Positions 50,696 to 63,830 of a DNA stretch of 64,000 bases are shown here, one piece after another. Location of the stretch: the NCBI RefSeq assembly GCF_015832195.1, contig NC_052046.1:35368911-35432910 (forward strand). The letters run 5' to 3'. Below the pieces are notes generated by a model, which did not search any database, had not been told where the DNA came from, and saw nothing but the letters and a program-made list of their open reading frames with translations. How positions within the stretch are numbered: the first letter of the stretch is position 1; each line of letters begins with the position of its first letter. The position numbers and the translations under genes were made by a program. The DNA comes from Motacilla alba alba. Taxonomy: Eukaryota; Chordata; Aves; Passeriformes; Motacillidae.

Positions 50696-52127
50696 TATTT
50701 TTTTTGTCTCTTTTTTGTTAATACACTACTCCATGTTACCTAGGTAATTCTCCTGATTGTTTTGTATTTTGTTTTTTTCTTAAGCTTACACTGTACTTCT
50801 AACCTCACACGTACTTATCTGACCCACTTTTCACTTCCCATACATTTTGCTTCCTATCCTGAAGTCAATGAAATTTTGTCTTTAAAACAGGCTTTATATT
50901 TCTTCTGCAATGTGTGTTTACGTTTCTTCTGCAATGGGTGCCTTTCACTTGCTCATTTTTGAATGAAAGTAGCCATGATCACTGTGAATTCAGCATTGTG
51001 TCTGTTTGTGAGTAGTATTCTGAGCACAGACACCAGGCAGTACTGATCAGAAAATCTAAGAACGCTCCATCCTTTAACTGGACCTCTGCAGGGTCTGTGT
51101 TGGAGGTAGGCACCAATGTGCTTGGGCAGATGTGCTGGAAAAAGTGCATCACGGAGTAACAGATGCTTAGGAAGCTTATTATCACAGAGAATGCAGAATT
51201 ATGCTTGGTCCCTTCCAGTAGTGGATGGGTACTAATCAGACTTGTGCATTCTTTTATCCTCTATAAGTGACTCAAGACGTCTTTTCCATCTGACACATGG
51301 TCTCAGGAATCACAAATACTCATTACCTTTTCCTGTTTTGAATCACAAAGGTTTTACACTAATAGACAGACAGAGTCTTGAAAGAATTCAATACTTCATA
51401 ATTATGCTTATTTGGAAAAGTTATTTTCCTTCCACACAAAAGATAGAAAAATTTGACCCACATAATACACAATAACTACTGTCATTGTATTACTTAAAGA
51501 AAAGATTAAAGTACTCAGGAAAACTGTCTTATTGGTATTATATTTAAGCCCCAGAAAGGAAAGGAAGTAGAGTCTTAGACTGTCTGGGATGAACCTTCCT
51601 TAAATTAGCCCTGCATGGCAAGAAAAGCCATTAACCCTACTGTACAAAAATGACAGCATAATTCATCATAGATCAAGGCTTGTAGTTTTCAAGGTTTCCA
51701 TACTAAAAATACAACAATTTAATTAGTATTATAAACTGTGCAATGCTTTACTGACATCTATTTAATATAAAAGTGTCCAGATTTTGGTATGATAAATATC
51801 TATTCATTGTCTAATATCCAAAGGCATCCGTAGCTGCTCATCTGTCTCTGTACAAACTGTGATAGAATTTATAATATAAACCATTATTATAGGGATGATT
51901 AAGTACAAGGAGATGAATCCTGCTCTCTGTGCAGGGTGTAAATGCAGAGCAACACCATTAGCTCTTATGTCATTGCCCTACAATTTAATAGGAAGGCATC
52001 ATCATATTTTCAGTTACAGACACACTAATAGCAGAGATAAAGAATGTTGCATATGCCTGTAACCTAATGATTTACAGACACCCTTACCCTAGGTCCTTCT
52101 TCTCGCCAAATGGCATATACATTAAAT
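50696..52127. other. Unannotated spacer
   Basis: AT-rich sequence, no recognised feature. Confidence 0.5.
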
Positions 52128-52465
52128 ATAGAATCATCAACTCACAGAATATTTTGGGTTGGAAAGGACCTTTAAGGGTCATATTGTCCCACTTCCCTGC
52201 AATGAAAAGAGTCAAGTTTCACTAGAGCTGATTGTTCAAACACCCAGTTCAACCTGATTTTGAACACTTTCATAGATGGGGTATCCACAGCTTCTCTAGG
52301 CAACCTGTTTCAATGTCTCACCACCCTCATTGCAATTGTCGGGTTCAACTGTCAGTCAGCTCCTTCTCCACAAAATCCTTACATCTGCAATTTAGAGGTA
52401 AGAGTGTTGTGGGGGAGCTTATCAAAGGCCTTACAGAAATTCATTTAGGTGATATCCATAATTCT
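52128..52465 (-). mobile_element. CR1 LINE, 3' end with internal deletion
   Basis: GGGTTGGAAAGGACCTTTAA beside the tail is the inverted CR1 3' end. After about 52380 the sequence jumps to AGCTTATCAAAGGCCTTACA, which belongs much further upstream in ORF2, so an internal deletion is present. Confidence 0.8.
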
Positions 52466-55436
52466 TACCTGATCCAAAAATTTAGTTGACTAGAATTTGT
52501 TTCCTATGGCAGCATGAGAGTATAGCTGGCTGAAATGGTTTGGCCATAATTATGAATACCCCTGTACAGCACCAAGAACTTGCAGGACATCACTGCAGAG
52601 CACATCCTATCCCAAAGATAAGTTAATGCAGGCACTTTCAAAACTTTCCTATTTGTCATTATGAAACCATTACTAGAATGAAACAAAAAAAATATTCTGT
52701 AAAAACTTGCTTTAGAAAATCCACAGAATTACTAAATTAAAGGCTGGTTTTTGGTAGTAAGTCTGAAATGAAATTTTATTAAATTCTATGGAAGTCATTG
52801 TTTAGCAGAGAGGAATCTGTAGACAATAATAATTCAAACCATTTATGCTGGTTCTCTAACAGGTTCAAGAGAGTTTGGTTTGCTTTCTGGCAACAATTAG
52901 AAGGCTTGGTAACAAATTTTTGCTTTTGTTCATTAAAAATTAGAATGTTCTGTTTGCTTTTAAGGAAAATCACCTACATATAGAGTGGGTTGGGGAATCT
53001 CAGAATGACTGAAAATTTAGGCAAAATGTAGTCTGATTGAAGTAAGCAATTCATTTTCAGGAAGCAAGCCATTTTCATCATTCTGGTCATATAGTTAAAC
53101 AAAAAGCAGAGCAGAACTTCTGCACTGCAATTACTGGAATTTTACCAAATATTAATGAAAAAAACATTCCAAAAATAGCTCCAAAAATGCATTTGAAGCT
53201 AAAAGTATGCAGGCAGTGTTTTCATTTATTAATCTATGTTCTTCCATCTCTAGAAATGGAGATAACGCATTTTTTTTTGGTGTACCTCCCATCTGCAGAA
53301 ATCAGGCTTCAGATTGGCACCACGTAACATTCTAATCTTTAAAATGTGTGTTCTATAGGTCTACTGTGTGCAGTTAAAAGTACAGTTCATAGTGTCCCAA
53401 AGAACTTCAGAAAACCAGAATTTGTTACTCCTGTAAGCAAAAAGTGCAAAGAAATCTGTAACCTTTAGGTTTTGAGAGGAGTAGTACAGTATGAATGAAT
53501 ACTTGGATATAACGCTTTCCATACAAATAATACTGAGTCACACAATCTGTTTCACACACAGCTAAATAAAAGGAAAATCATTGTATGCTGAACACATTTT
53601 CCTCATTTACTTATGACTAAAAATGTAATCACTCTACAGATGAACAGAAAACATAGAAGGTTTTGTGAAGCTGCCTTGAAAAGGTAAGAAACAGGCAACA
53701 CATTAGTGTCTCAGATACGAAGCCTTACCATCTGTATTGTTTCTTGAGGAACATTGTGTTGAGGGCTAAGATGCTACTCTATCTCAGTTGTAATGCATAT
53801 TAATTGCTCATGGTGCAGATTCCAGACTACTCCTCTATATTCAGTCAACCCCTGGTAGAGAAAATAGTGTCACTAAGTGAGGAGATGGTATTGCTTGTTG
53901 TAATTAGCAAGTGTTCAAAAATAGATGCCTGAAAACAACAGGAAGATGGGGTAAATTATTGCCAGCACAATAACTACTTTGAATAACAAAGGAAAGCTGC
54001 TTTTTGTGACTGCTGTGGCAATGGGAAGAGCATTACAACTGACTTGACAACTAACAAAGACTTTGGACTGATGCCTTTACTGTCTTTCCTTGACAAAAGT
54101 AGATGTCCTGTTTTGACCCTGTTTTTTTGAAACAGGCTAGGCTCTGCACCCAGGAATAATGCATGTCAACATTTTTGCAGAATCACTGGAGGAGGTATGA
54201 AGATGAAAAATAAATTCATTCTTATAGAGCGTTTCATATCCTAATTAAAAACAACAATATAGCACCAGGTCTTATTCCCTAAGAGACCTGAACCCCCCTG
54301 AAGCAACAGAAGGACACTTACAGGCTTTGCTGGCATTCTGAAAGGGAAATAAAACTTCTTCAGGTCCAGCTGGATTTCATTATTATCAACCTAAATTTCA
54401 GGAAGAGTTCACGCCTACAGAGTTCATCACTTTATAAAAAATATGTAAATATGAAACTATTCCTTCTGGATGTTATTACTCAGTCATATGAAATGTAATT
54501 CCTACTTGTCCTCTGACAGGTGAAAATTGGGTTCTCCGGGTCAGTTGTGCCAAGGTGTCCAGGTATCATCTTGGCAGACCTGGCCTGAACATTATTACCA
54601 GGACATTATCATCTATTCTGTATCTCCTGCTTTACTAATGAGTCCTTCTACTCTTATTAAGACCCTTGACTGCTTTGAAATCATTAGTTCACTTTACCAA
54701 GAGAAGTGTATTTAGGCTAGATAGAGAAGTTTTCACTTCAAAAACGTATTTTAGGCATCTTCTGTGTCAGGGAAGAGAATTTGGAGCGTCTTCACACCTT
54801 TTAAACATAGAAACATATTGAAGTTTCAAGTACTCATTAATGCAGGAAACGCAATCTCCTTTTATCAACATTTTCAATTGCACAGTTTTATACCAAATGA
54901 ACTTATTTGACACCCTTCTTCCCAGGCACAGAGAGATATTTGAATAAATAGCTCATTAACCTATTTTTAAAAAGTCTGCCAAGCTGGAAAGAAGCCAGGA
55001 AAATTTTAGTGCAGTATTTTTATTTTTACAGGATTCCAATATTTGCCAGTTTTCCATTTTGTTGCTTTATTATAACTCTTGAACTCTTACATGCCTTCAG
55101 AGCTTTTAAAATTACCAATAACAAATGCTTTGAAATCATTAATGGTTCTGAACTAGACTCATATACAAAAGCATGACTTTATAGAGTAAGATTTAAATTG
55201 TATGGTGGTAATTTCATACAGAATTGAAAACCTTACTCTCCTAAATTTGTTCTCAAAAGTCAACAACCTGCTTGTAAGAGGTGGGTGGGAGGTTAGAAAT
55301 AGGGATTTTTTTTTTACTTAAAGGCCTGTAAATTGTAAGCAATACAGAAATCTATGTTGTACTATGCTACTAGAATTAAAATGTTCTTTCTACACCTGAG
55401 GCTTAGACAACCTCTACCAAATTCTCAGCCTTCAAC
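52466..55436. other. Unannotated spacer
   Basis: AT-rich unique sequence with no recognised gene or repeat. Confidence 0.5.
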
Positions 55437-55986
55437 TGTGGGTTGCTGTCTCTTCTTGGGCCGGTGCCGCCAGGGTACCTTCAGCGCTGAGAGCATCTCC
55501 TCCTCAGAGCCACTCAGTAACTGCTACAGCCCACCTTCCACCCAAGCCCGGATGAAGTAATCAAAATCGCCACACCAGAGATAGAGACGAGAGGACTTCT
55601 TGCTTGCTGAATCCAGAAGGGTTTATTCAGGGAAAAGCTCTGAGGGTTAGCCAGGATACAACAACAACTGAAGGGGAGCAGAGCCAAGAAGCCCAGATCT
55701 GGGAGGGGTCAGCGTATATAAGCAAGGGAAAAGTAGGAGGGGTTTGGGGAGGAGTTAAGGTGGGGTGACAAACCCGGGAGCAATGGGAGAAGAAGGTAGG
55801 GGTGGTGTCAAAGGGGGAGCCAATGAGGGACCGAGAACAACAGAACTTTCTGGAACAGGGGAGTGGGAAAAGATGACTGACAGTTTCACCCTGCCTGGGA
55901 GCATGAGGCATGATGGGAGCTTACATCAAACACTTGTACTTTCCCATGGCATTCCCATGCCTGCCTCCCCCAGGCCACTTCCCACA
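55437..55986 (-). mobile_element. Solo LTR, ERVK-like, with target duplication
   Basis: Perfect 6-base inverted termini TGTGGG and CCCACA. Flanks TTCAAC (55431-55436) and TTCGAC (55987-55992) are a 6-bp target duplication with one transition. On the minus strand a TATA box (CTTATATACG, plus 55714-55722) and AATAAA (plus 55622-55627) are in the right order, followed by a GC-rich U5. This is a complete solo LTR of 550 bases; no coding part remains. It resembles the LTR at 44576 in R/U5. Confidence 0.88.
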
Positions 55987-56284
55987 TTCGACAAGACTAG
56001 AAACTATGTTATCAGATTAAAAGTGCAATTTCCAGTCAAACTATGAACCTTGAATAGGAACTGAATGAAACATAATCCAAACTGATATTTACGAAGGGTC
56101 AGGAATTCCTATGGCTTTTAGAAAGGAAAAGAAGAGGAAAGTGTATGGACTTTGGAAGCAAGATCAGGCTACATAGGATAATTACGGAAGTGTTGTTTGA
56201 CATAGTAGGGAGAAAATTCATGTGCCCAAAACTTAATTTCAATCATTCTCATTTTAGTTCATGCTAATATTATGTAGGTTATCC

Positions 56285-57445
56285 GGGAGCTCTTGTAAAA
56301 CACTTGAAAGACAATGCAGCCATCAATCAAAGCCAATATGTGTTCCTGAAGGGCATGCTTCTTAACGTTACTGTCTAGTGGACAAAGGGAAGGCAATGGA
56401 TGTGGGGTATTTTATTTTTAGCAGAGCTTTTGATACTGTTTCTGACATTATCCTTCTGGACAGAATGTTGAGCATACAGGTGGACATATACACAATATAA
56501 TGGTTGAAAAATTGGATGAAGGATTGTGTTCAAAGAGCTGTAGTAAAGGGGGTAACTTTTGGCCATGGCCAGTCACTAGTGCTGTTTTCAGGGCTCTCAG
56601 CGTAGTGCTTTTATGTTTTTTTTATGTCAGATACCTGGACACAAAAGTGGAATGCACTTTAAGTAAGTTCACAGGCAATACTAAACTAGGAGGAGAAACA
56701 GGTTGCCTTGAGGGTAGAGATGCCTTACAAAGAGAGATATTTAGAAAGTTAGAGTGCTATAAGATCACCAGCCGTATAAAATTTAACAATATGTCTCACT
56801 TTGTTCCTGGGAGAATGTAATTGAAAATGCATGTAGAGACTAGGCAACCAGATTCTGAAGCACAGCCCCTTCACAGTAGAAAGGGATAGAGGAGTTTTGG
56901 TCTATGGTTATTCCAGTGGGAGTCAACAGTGTGCTCTAGCAGCCAAAAGGCCAACAGTATCCTGGGGTATGTCAAGTGCAGTGTGGGTAACTGGCAAAAA
57001 GAAGTGATTGTCCCAATATACTCAGCACTGGTGCAGTCTCACCTTCAGTACTGTATGCAGTTTTGGGTTCCCCAAAATTAAAAAAAAACAAAACAATGTG
57101 TCCTAAGGAGGGCAACAAACATGTTGAAAGGACTAGAGAGCAGCTGAGGATGTTAGGTTTGTCCAGCTTATTGAAGTGTAGGCTGAGACATTTTCTCAGT
57201 GTTGTCTACACCTTTGACATGAAGGAAAGCAGAGACTGAGATGCTGAATTCTTCTGTCTTGTGTGTGCTAAAAATACCTGAGGGAATGGCTTTAAGCATA
57301 AGGGAAAGTTCAGATTGGATATGGATAAGTATCTTTCTCACAAAGAAGGTGGCAAGCACTGGAAATTGTCAAGGTTCCAAGCTTGGTTTTCATGAAGTGG
57401 TCAGACATAACTGTCTGATATATGAGCCTGTGATCTGTCCACAGA
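56285..57445 (+). mobile_element. CR1 LINE, 5'-truncated copy
   Basis: Contains an RT A-motif equivalent (FSRAFDTVS) near 56420, the region around ACAGGCAATACTAAACTAGG, and CTGGTGCAGTCTCACCTTCA of the C-terminal part. An A-rich insertion lies at 57079-57095. The tail is decayed near 57440. Divergence is greater than in the copy at 59784. Confidence 0.75.
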
Positions 57446-59783
57446 GAAGGTGACCAAAACATTTATTTATGCTGCTGCTCAGCAGTAGCCAATCATTTTA
57501 TTTAGACTGTGCATTGCTGATGTCCTTTCATACCTAAACATTTCTTCTGCTGTAGAGTCCAGCCCTATACTTTACTTGAAGCGTAGCAGCACGACCTGTT
57601 TCAAGTCTCCGAGTCATAATTCATGTGTGAAGGTTTTTCATCCTGCAGAATCTAAGTATACAGCACAATCAATGGGTTTCAGTTTTTTTCTTATGTTGTC
57701 AAATTGATTGTGCAGACATAGAGAGTAGGTCCTGTCCATTTGGACAGATGGAAGCCAGTGAGAGATTCTTTACCTTCCTAGTATGTTTAAAATTCGGCCA
57801 TATAACGGCTGTTTCTTCTGGTTTCTGATAAATACCTACTAAATAATTTCTCCTGTACCTTACATTCATCACCTGAAGTGTAAGGTTCAATCCCCACAGC
57901 TCTCAGCAGTGCTAGGAAATTATTGCTATCTGCAGACTTCTCTAAGGTTCTTAAATGTAAGATGCAATGGAAGAATGACATAGAAGTTAGAGGAGGGAAG
58001 TCCTCTGGATAAAAGTTTTACTTTGTAACATTACAGTGATTGTTAATTTATCTGCCTTGCAGAAAAGCATTTTAATAATTTCCATCGGAGAATGCATTGA
58101 TGTGTGCAACCACTCAAAAGACAGGAATTCCCTTTCAGCTACAGATTTCTGCTTATTAGTCAGTAATCCTTTAATGTTGGTGGTGTTACTACTTTGAAGA
58201 ACAAGTGCCTACAGACAGATGTCATAGTTAGAAAAGAAGTGTCAAGGGACTCAGCGATTTCTGAAGACAAGTGAACTCAAAGAGGAGAAGAGTAGGATTT
58301 GATTTAGGACACACATATCAAATGTGGCTGTTCATAATTCTAATTATGTTAGTAGAACTAATGTGCTTCAGCTTGCTAGTAGTATTTAAAACTAGCAAAA
58401 CACATTGCTCACTTGCAAAAGAATAACATCCTTTCCCTGTGAGCTACAGGGTGCTAGGGCTGCAAAAGCAGCACTTGTACAAAGAGTGGCAGACCACAGG
58501 AACAGGGAAACGATGAACATCTGGATAACACATAATTGCAAAGTTAAGAAGCTTCCAGTCTATTATTCTCATACAGTGAGCAGAGAAACTGTGGTATGAG
58601 TGGTAGAAAGCTGACTTGTTTTCTGTTTGACCAGGTATCAGAATTGAACCCCATCCAGCAACTAAGAATTACACAGCCATTTTATCTCTCCCCTCTACTC
58701 CAATGGGAAGGTCAGCCAAAGGAAAAAAAGTAAACTTCATGGCTTGGTAAAAGAACCATTTAATTATTGAAACAAAACAAAATTTAATAATACTCCTAAT
58801 GACAAAAATAATACTAATGACAAAAATAGCAATAACACTAATACTACTACTAACAAATAAAAATGCTAATAACAAAGAAATAATACTAATTACAAAAATA
58901 GCAATAATTACAATAATAGCAATGATAATAATAACAGTAATAATTATAATGAAAAGGAGAGAGTAAAACATAAGAGAAGGAAGTAATGCACAATACAATT
59001 GTTCACTACCCACAGTAGTGAACTGTAGTGAAGAGTATTGAACAGTAAGGAACAGTAGTGATGCCTAGCCCAGAAAGCACTGTCCCCCTTCCAGATAACT
59101 CTCCCTCATTTATATACTGGACATGATGTTCTGTGGTATGGAATATCCTTTTAGCCAGTTCAGGTCAGCTGTCCTGTCCATGGACCCTTCCAGCTTCATG
59201 GGCACCTGCTTACTGGCAGAGAATAGGACACTGAAAAGTTCTAGACCCAGAGTAAACAGCCAAAAGCATCACTGTGTTATCAACATTATTCTCATACTGA
59301 TTTCAAAACACGGCACATACCAGTTACAAAGATGAAAAGGAAGTCCATCACAGCCAAAAACAAGGATAGTATCCACCCCTGATTCCATACAAATTACTTT
59401 GTATCAGGTCCACTACTTCCTAATAACGCATCACCTTTCTTGTCTCTTGGTATTTATACACAGAGATATAATTTCCTTAATCTGTGGACCATCCCTGTAA
59501 AAGTCCAATTAGGTAATTTAGACCATGACTATGGACTCAAAAAAGTCCAAAGCTGCCTGCATCAGTATATAGAAGATGTTTGGGCTGTATTTCCACCCTG
59601 GGGCAGGTGATTTCAGCTATACTAGACACTCCTCTAAGTGAAGGCTGTGGTCTTCACTCTGTTGTCAAAGGAATTGAGAAAGATGCATCATCGATATAAA
59701 TTTTGGTACCACTGGGTTATGTTTAAATCCAGTTCTTATGTTCCAGTTCCAGGATGTCTGGTATGGCCGTAGTCAGTGATGGC
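57446..59783. other. AT-rich sequence with an AAT-rich tract
   Basis: No recognised gene. It contains the AAT-rich stretch at 58780-58952 and a short run of GTAGTGAA-like words at about 59010-59065. Confidence 0.5.
58780..58952. repeat. AAT/AATAATAC-type low-complexity tract
   Basis: About 170 bases of imperfect AATAATACTAATGACAAAAA-like units. Translated on the minus strand it gives a run of Ile, Val, Ala and Phe that looks like a membrane segment, but this follows from the base composition. Confidence 0.8.
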
Positions 59784-61384
59784 ATGAATCACAGAATCAT
59801 GGAATCACAGAATCATGCAATCTGAATGGGTAGTGATGGAAGGGATCCCAGTGGGTCATCTGGTCCAAGGGCCCTGTGCAGGCAGGACATTTGTAGAGCA
59901 CATGGCACAGGATTTTGTCCAGACAGTTCTTGAATATCTCCAGTGAGGGAGACTCCACAACCTCTTTGGGTAACCAGTTCCATTATGGGTCACCCACACT
60001 GTAAAGAAATTCTTCCTCATATTCAGGTGGAACTTCCTGTACATCCATTTCTGCCTGTTGTCCCTCATCCTATTGCTTGGCAACACCAAGAAGAGTCTAT
60101 GTCCATTTTCTTGACACCCTTCCTTCAGATACTGTGGTCCCTCTCAGTCATCTTTTCTCAACATTGAACAGGCCCAGCTTCTTCAGCCTTTCCTCATAAG
60201 AAAAATGCTCCAGTCCCTCAGTCATCTTCAGAGTTCTCTGCTGGACATGCTCCAGGAACTCCATGTCTTTCTTGTACTAAGTGCTCAGAGCTGGATATAG
60301 CATTCCAGATGTGGCTTCACTACAACCCAGACGAGAGGCAGGATCACCTCCCTTGACCTGCTGGCCATGCCCTTCCTAACGCACTCCAGGATATCACTGG
60401 CCTTGGCCACCAGGGCACTGCTGGCTCATGAAGAGCTTGTTGTCCACCAGGACCCCCAGCTCCTTCAGCAGAGTCACCCCCTGGCTGTGCTGGTGCCTGG
60501 GCTTGTTCCTCCCCAGCTCCAGGACCCTGCACTTGCCTTTGCTGAATTTCAGAAGGTTCCTCTGTGCCCATCTCTCCAGGCTGCTGAGGTCCTCCTGAAG
60601 GGCTGCACAGCCCTCTGGGCTATCGGCCACTCCTCCCAGCTTTGTGTTGTCAGTGAAATCGCTGAGGAGGCCTCTGGCCCTTCATCCAAGTCATTGATGG
60701 ATAAATTATATAAGACCCACTACTGAGTTCTAGGGGACACCACAAGTGACAGGCTTCCATCTAGAGCCTGTGCCACTGATTGTGACTCTGGGATCTACTT
60801 TTCAGCCAGTTCTCAATCCACCTCCCTGTCCACTCATCCACCCATCCTAAATTTGCCTGGGAGGACATTGTTGACACAGTGTCAAAAGCCTTGAAGTTGA
60901 GGTAGACAAGATCTGCTGCTCTCCCCTTATCCATCCATGTAGTTGTTTCATCATGGAATGATGGAATGGAATCAGGTTGGTCAAGCATGATTTGCCTTTA
61001 ATCTGTTCTGACTACCCCTGATCACCTTCTTTCCTTTCCTGTGGATAGAGGTGGCCACCAGAATGAGGTGCTCCATCACCTTTCCAGGGACTGAGGTGAA
61101 GCTGACTGGCTGATAGTTTCCTGCATCCTCCTTTTTGCCCTGTTTGAAAACTGGAGTGGCATTTGCTTTCTTCAGTCCTCAGGCACTAGTCCTGATCTCC
61201 ATGACCTTTTAAAGATAAGGAAGCATAGCTATGATGTCCGTCAGCTGTCTCAGCACTCCTATGTGCATCCTGCACATAGGGCTTGTAGATATCAAGTTTC
61301 CTTAGGTGTTCTCCAACTCTTCTTGACCAAGGAAAATTCTTCCAACATTCCTTTACCCTGGTCTCCTGAGTCAGAGATCCGTGC
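59784..61384 (-). mobile_element. CR1 LINE, 3' part, left of an LTR insertion
   Basis: Starts with an inverted CR1 tail (TGAATCACAGAATCATGGAA) and extends about 1.6 kb into ORF2. Minus-strand frames show KFSKGKCRVLELGRN (60394-60630 frame) and the RT A-motif region LVYLNFKAFDTVS (60761-60988 frame), where the usual Asp of the A motif appears as Asn (LNF instead of LDF). Many stops make it inactive. This is the longest CR1 in the window when joined with 61661-62150. Confidence 0.9.
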
Positions 61385-61660
61385 ACGCTAGTCTTGCCAG
61401 TTGTGACTGTCTGAGACAGCCAGGACACAGCTTTGACCCAACTGGCCAAGGAAACAAAACAATTTTCACCAGTGTCCAGTAACCAAATCACTTTCAGTAC
61501 ACAATCTCCATAACTCATTCCACATGTGCAAAACAACAGGAGCAGTGAATAGAGAAAAAAAATTGTTTTCTCTTCTTCTCTGAAGTTCTCACTGCCTTCC
61601 ATGGGAAAAATCCTGGGAGAGAAAATTATATCTCTCTCTGTTCAGAGAATGTGAATACCA
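61385..61660 (-). mobile_element. LTR-like fragment inserted in CR1
   Basis: This part breaks the CR1 match and carries phrases (minus strand) such as TTGTTTTGCACATGTGGAAT and GGACACTGGTGAAAATTG that I associate with a common songbird LTR. A 138-codon minus-strand open frame overlaps it and is chance. Ends are approximate and no target duplication was found. Confidence 0.5.
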
Positions 61661-62150
61661 CATCCAGTGAAGACCAAAACAAAGGTGTCATTCAGTAACT
61701 CTGCCTTCTCTGCATCCTGTTACCATGGTCTCCTAGGCCCACATTATCCTTTGTTTTCCTTCTGTTATTGATGTATTTGAAAAATTCTTTCTTGTTGTCC
61801 TTGACATCCTTGGTCAGATTTAATTCTTTGTGGGCCTTGGCCTTCCTTGTCCTATTTCTTCTTAGTCTGACAACCTCTCAACATTATTACTAAGTGGCAT
61901 GACCTTACTTCCACCTTCTGGGTGTTTTGTGCTTATACTTTCGTAATGACACAAGTTCTTTATTCATCCATGCAGGTGTCCCACTCCTTTGCCCAATTTC
62001 TTGATCATCAGGATGATGAGCAAGATTCTTGAGCCTAGGGAAGCCATCCTTGTATATCAAACTGTCTTAGACCTTCTTTCCCTCCACAGCCACAACAATC
62101 TTCTTTTAGTCTCCATTCTCTGTTAAATTCTCATACTTAAAGCCCCATAT
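61661..62150 (-). mobile_element. CR1 LINE, upstream ORF2 part
   Basis: CATTCAGTAACTCTGCCTTC, TTCTTTCTTGTTGTCCTTGA and TTTATTCATCCATGCAGGTG are typical of CR1 ORF2 upstream of the RT core, read on the minus strand. The match fades at about 62110-62150, close to the ERV remnant. Confidence 0.82.
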
Positions 62151-62164
62151 AGGGGCTTTTTACA

Positions 62165-62770
62165 CCTTAAAAAATCCATATGGGGCATTTACGAGGTAAG
62201 CAGGTCCTGCTCATCACCCCTTGGCTCACCAGTCAGCAAACAAACCTATGGGGAGGAACCATGGAGTCTCAGTTGCAGGAATCATCTGACAGGTGCACCT
62301 TTGTGGTAGCAATTGGCCCCAGTTGTTTTTCAGTCTTCAGCAATACCCACAACAAAAGGATCCTCCAGGAGACTAGTCAAGTCCCTAACTTCCTTCATCT
62401 CCAAGGCAGCTATACCAATGAACAGTCGTTATCCTTTTTGGGTCCTTGAAATAATCTCTCCTGAGGTAGTTTACTCCAAAGATGCCTCTCAGGCAATCAT
62501 AATAAGGTGTTTTTTCCACTCAGTCCCAGTCAGGCTGACATCAGCCTCCAATACAGTAGCTGTTGGGATTCCCCTGTCATTCCAGAAACACAAATGGATT
62601 CTCTCCCTGCATAGTTTGACGGCATTTAGGATGCATTGTGCACTGGTGTCTACTAGAGACCCCCATGGGACTGATGGGCTAGGTCATCAGATCCACAGAG
62701 TCCAGTAAACCATGTCCCACTCCTCCACCTGGCAGGGGTCAGACCCCTCCAGTCCTAGTCATAGGATTCC
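62165..62770 (-). pseudogene. ERV protease-region remnant
   Basis: On the minus strand, residues LVDTSAQC (plus 62633-62656) match the retroviral aspartic-protease active-site motif, normally D-T/S-G-A, with the Gly replaced by Ser. The downstream sequence follows in the expected order for an avian ERVL-like pro/pol start but contains several stops and at least one frameshift. The protease normally cuts Gag and Pol; this copy cannot act. The element ends at about 62165, before the reverse-transcriptase core. Confidence 0.7.
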
Positions 62771-62774
62771 TCAC

Positions 62775-63830
62775 TTACTTGTAAAAACATATTAGAATTC
62801 CTTTCCATGTGATATTGAGGAAGATCAATCCTTCTACTTTGCCAGAGGAACTAGTAACTGGAGACTGGACAGCAAGTTTTCTGGAAGGGCCCTCATTTGT
62901 GATTGTTTTCCCTTGAAGTCCAGGTGCCCATGCCTCTGGGGTTATGGTAGGTTTTCCATCCCACTTAATCATGTCTTCTCCGCATATACAGAGTACCCCA
63001 TGGTGTGTATTTTCTATAACTCCCTCTTGATCTAAAGAAGGCTTCCTGTTAATAGCTGAGATATCGGTCCACACATGGTTCTTGTGCACTGGACTTGGTC
63101 TGTTTCTGTGGGTAATTGCAGGGTTTTTATATGCAGATGTGTAATCTCTAGCACAGATAATTCCCTGAGGCATGGGATACCTCTTCCAACTGTGGCCCAC
63201 TTGCCAGGGTGTCACATAACATCTTCTTTTCTGGGATACCTTTACTTCACATTTAACAGGAGTCACCTTCAGAGAGTCTGACAACTTATGTCCCTTTTCC
63301 AATCACATTGTCGATGCCCCTTTCCCTAGAAGGTGATCCAGCTGCTTGACTTCCCTAACCTGTTATTCCAGGCTACTGGCTCCACAATGCCAGCATCCAA
63401 GCAGCCAGGTAACAATGTGCTCATACTGGACAATAGCTGAAACCTTTTCATACACCACACAGCTCACCTGAGGACCGGGATCGAGTGGTTACCTGTTGTT
63501 CTGCCTCTTCTTTCTGCCCTCGTGGTGTCCCTGCTTTGTCCTCCTGTAGTAAACAACCTGCCTTTCGTGTCCATTTCTTTGTATGTATAGGGGCAACTGA
63601 TACAGGCATGGGTTGGTTCTCTGGTTCAGCTGTATCACCCATCACTATCAGTATCAGTAGCTGTAGTACCTGTTGCTGTGGTTTGAGGAGATAGTATTTG
63701 TCACAGGGGTTTGAGTACAAGTAGTGCCTGTAGCTAGAATTTGAGCAGCAGCATTGCTTGTCCCATGGTTTGAGGCAGACACAAACAGTTGCATACCCTA
63801 CACAAGATCTGTCCCACATTCATGGCTCCT
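62775..63830 (-). pseudogene. ERV gag remnant
   Basis: Two broken minus-strand frames (63448-63819, 123 codons, and 62775-63302, 175 codons) with a spacer in a shifted frame between them. The segment EHIVTWLLGCWHCGASSLE lies in that spacer (about 63370-63425) and fits a Gag family common in songbird ERVs; the later frame fits the following Gag part and leads into the protease. I infer ERVL-like class III, with limited certainty. The 5' start and LTR are not in the window. Not functional as seen. Confidence 0.65.

Noticed and set aside
57880..57905. tRNA-like B-box (GGTTCAATCC)
   Set aside because: The flanking bases do not form a T-stem, and no A-box or acceptor stem is found at the right distance.
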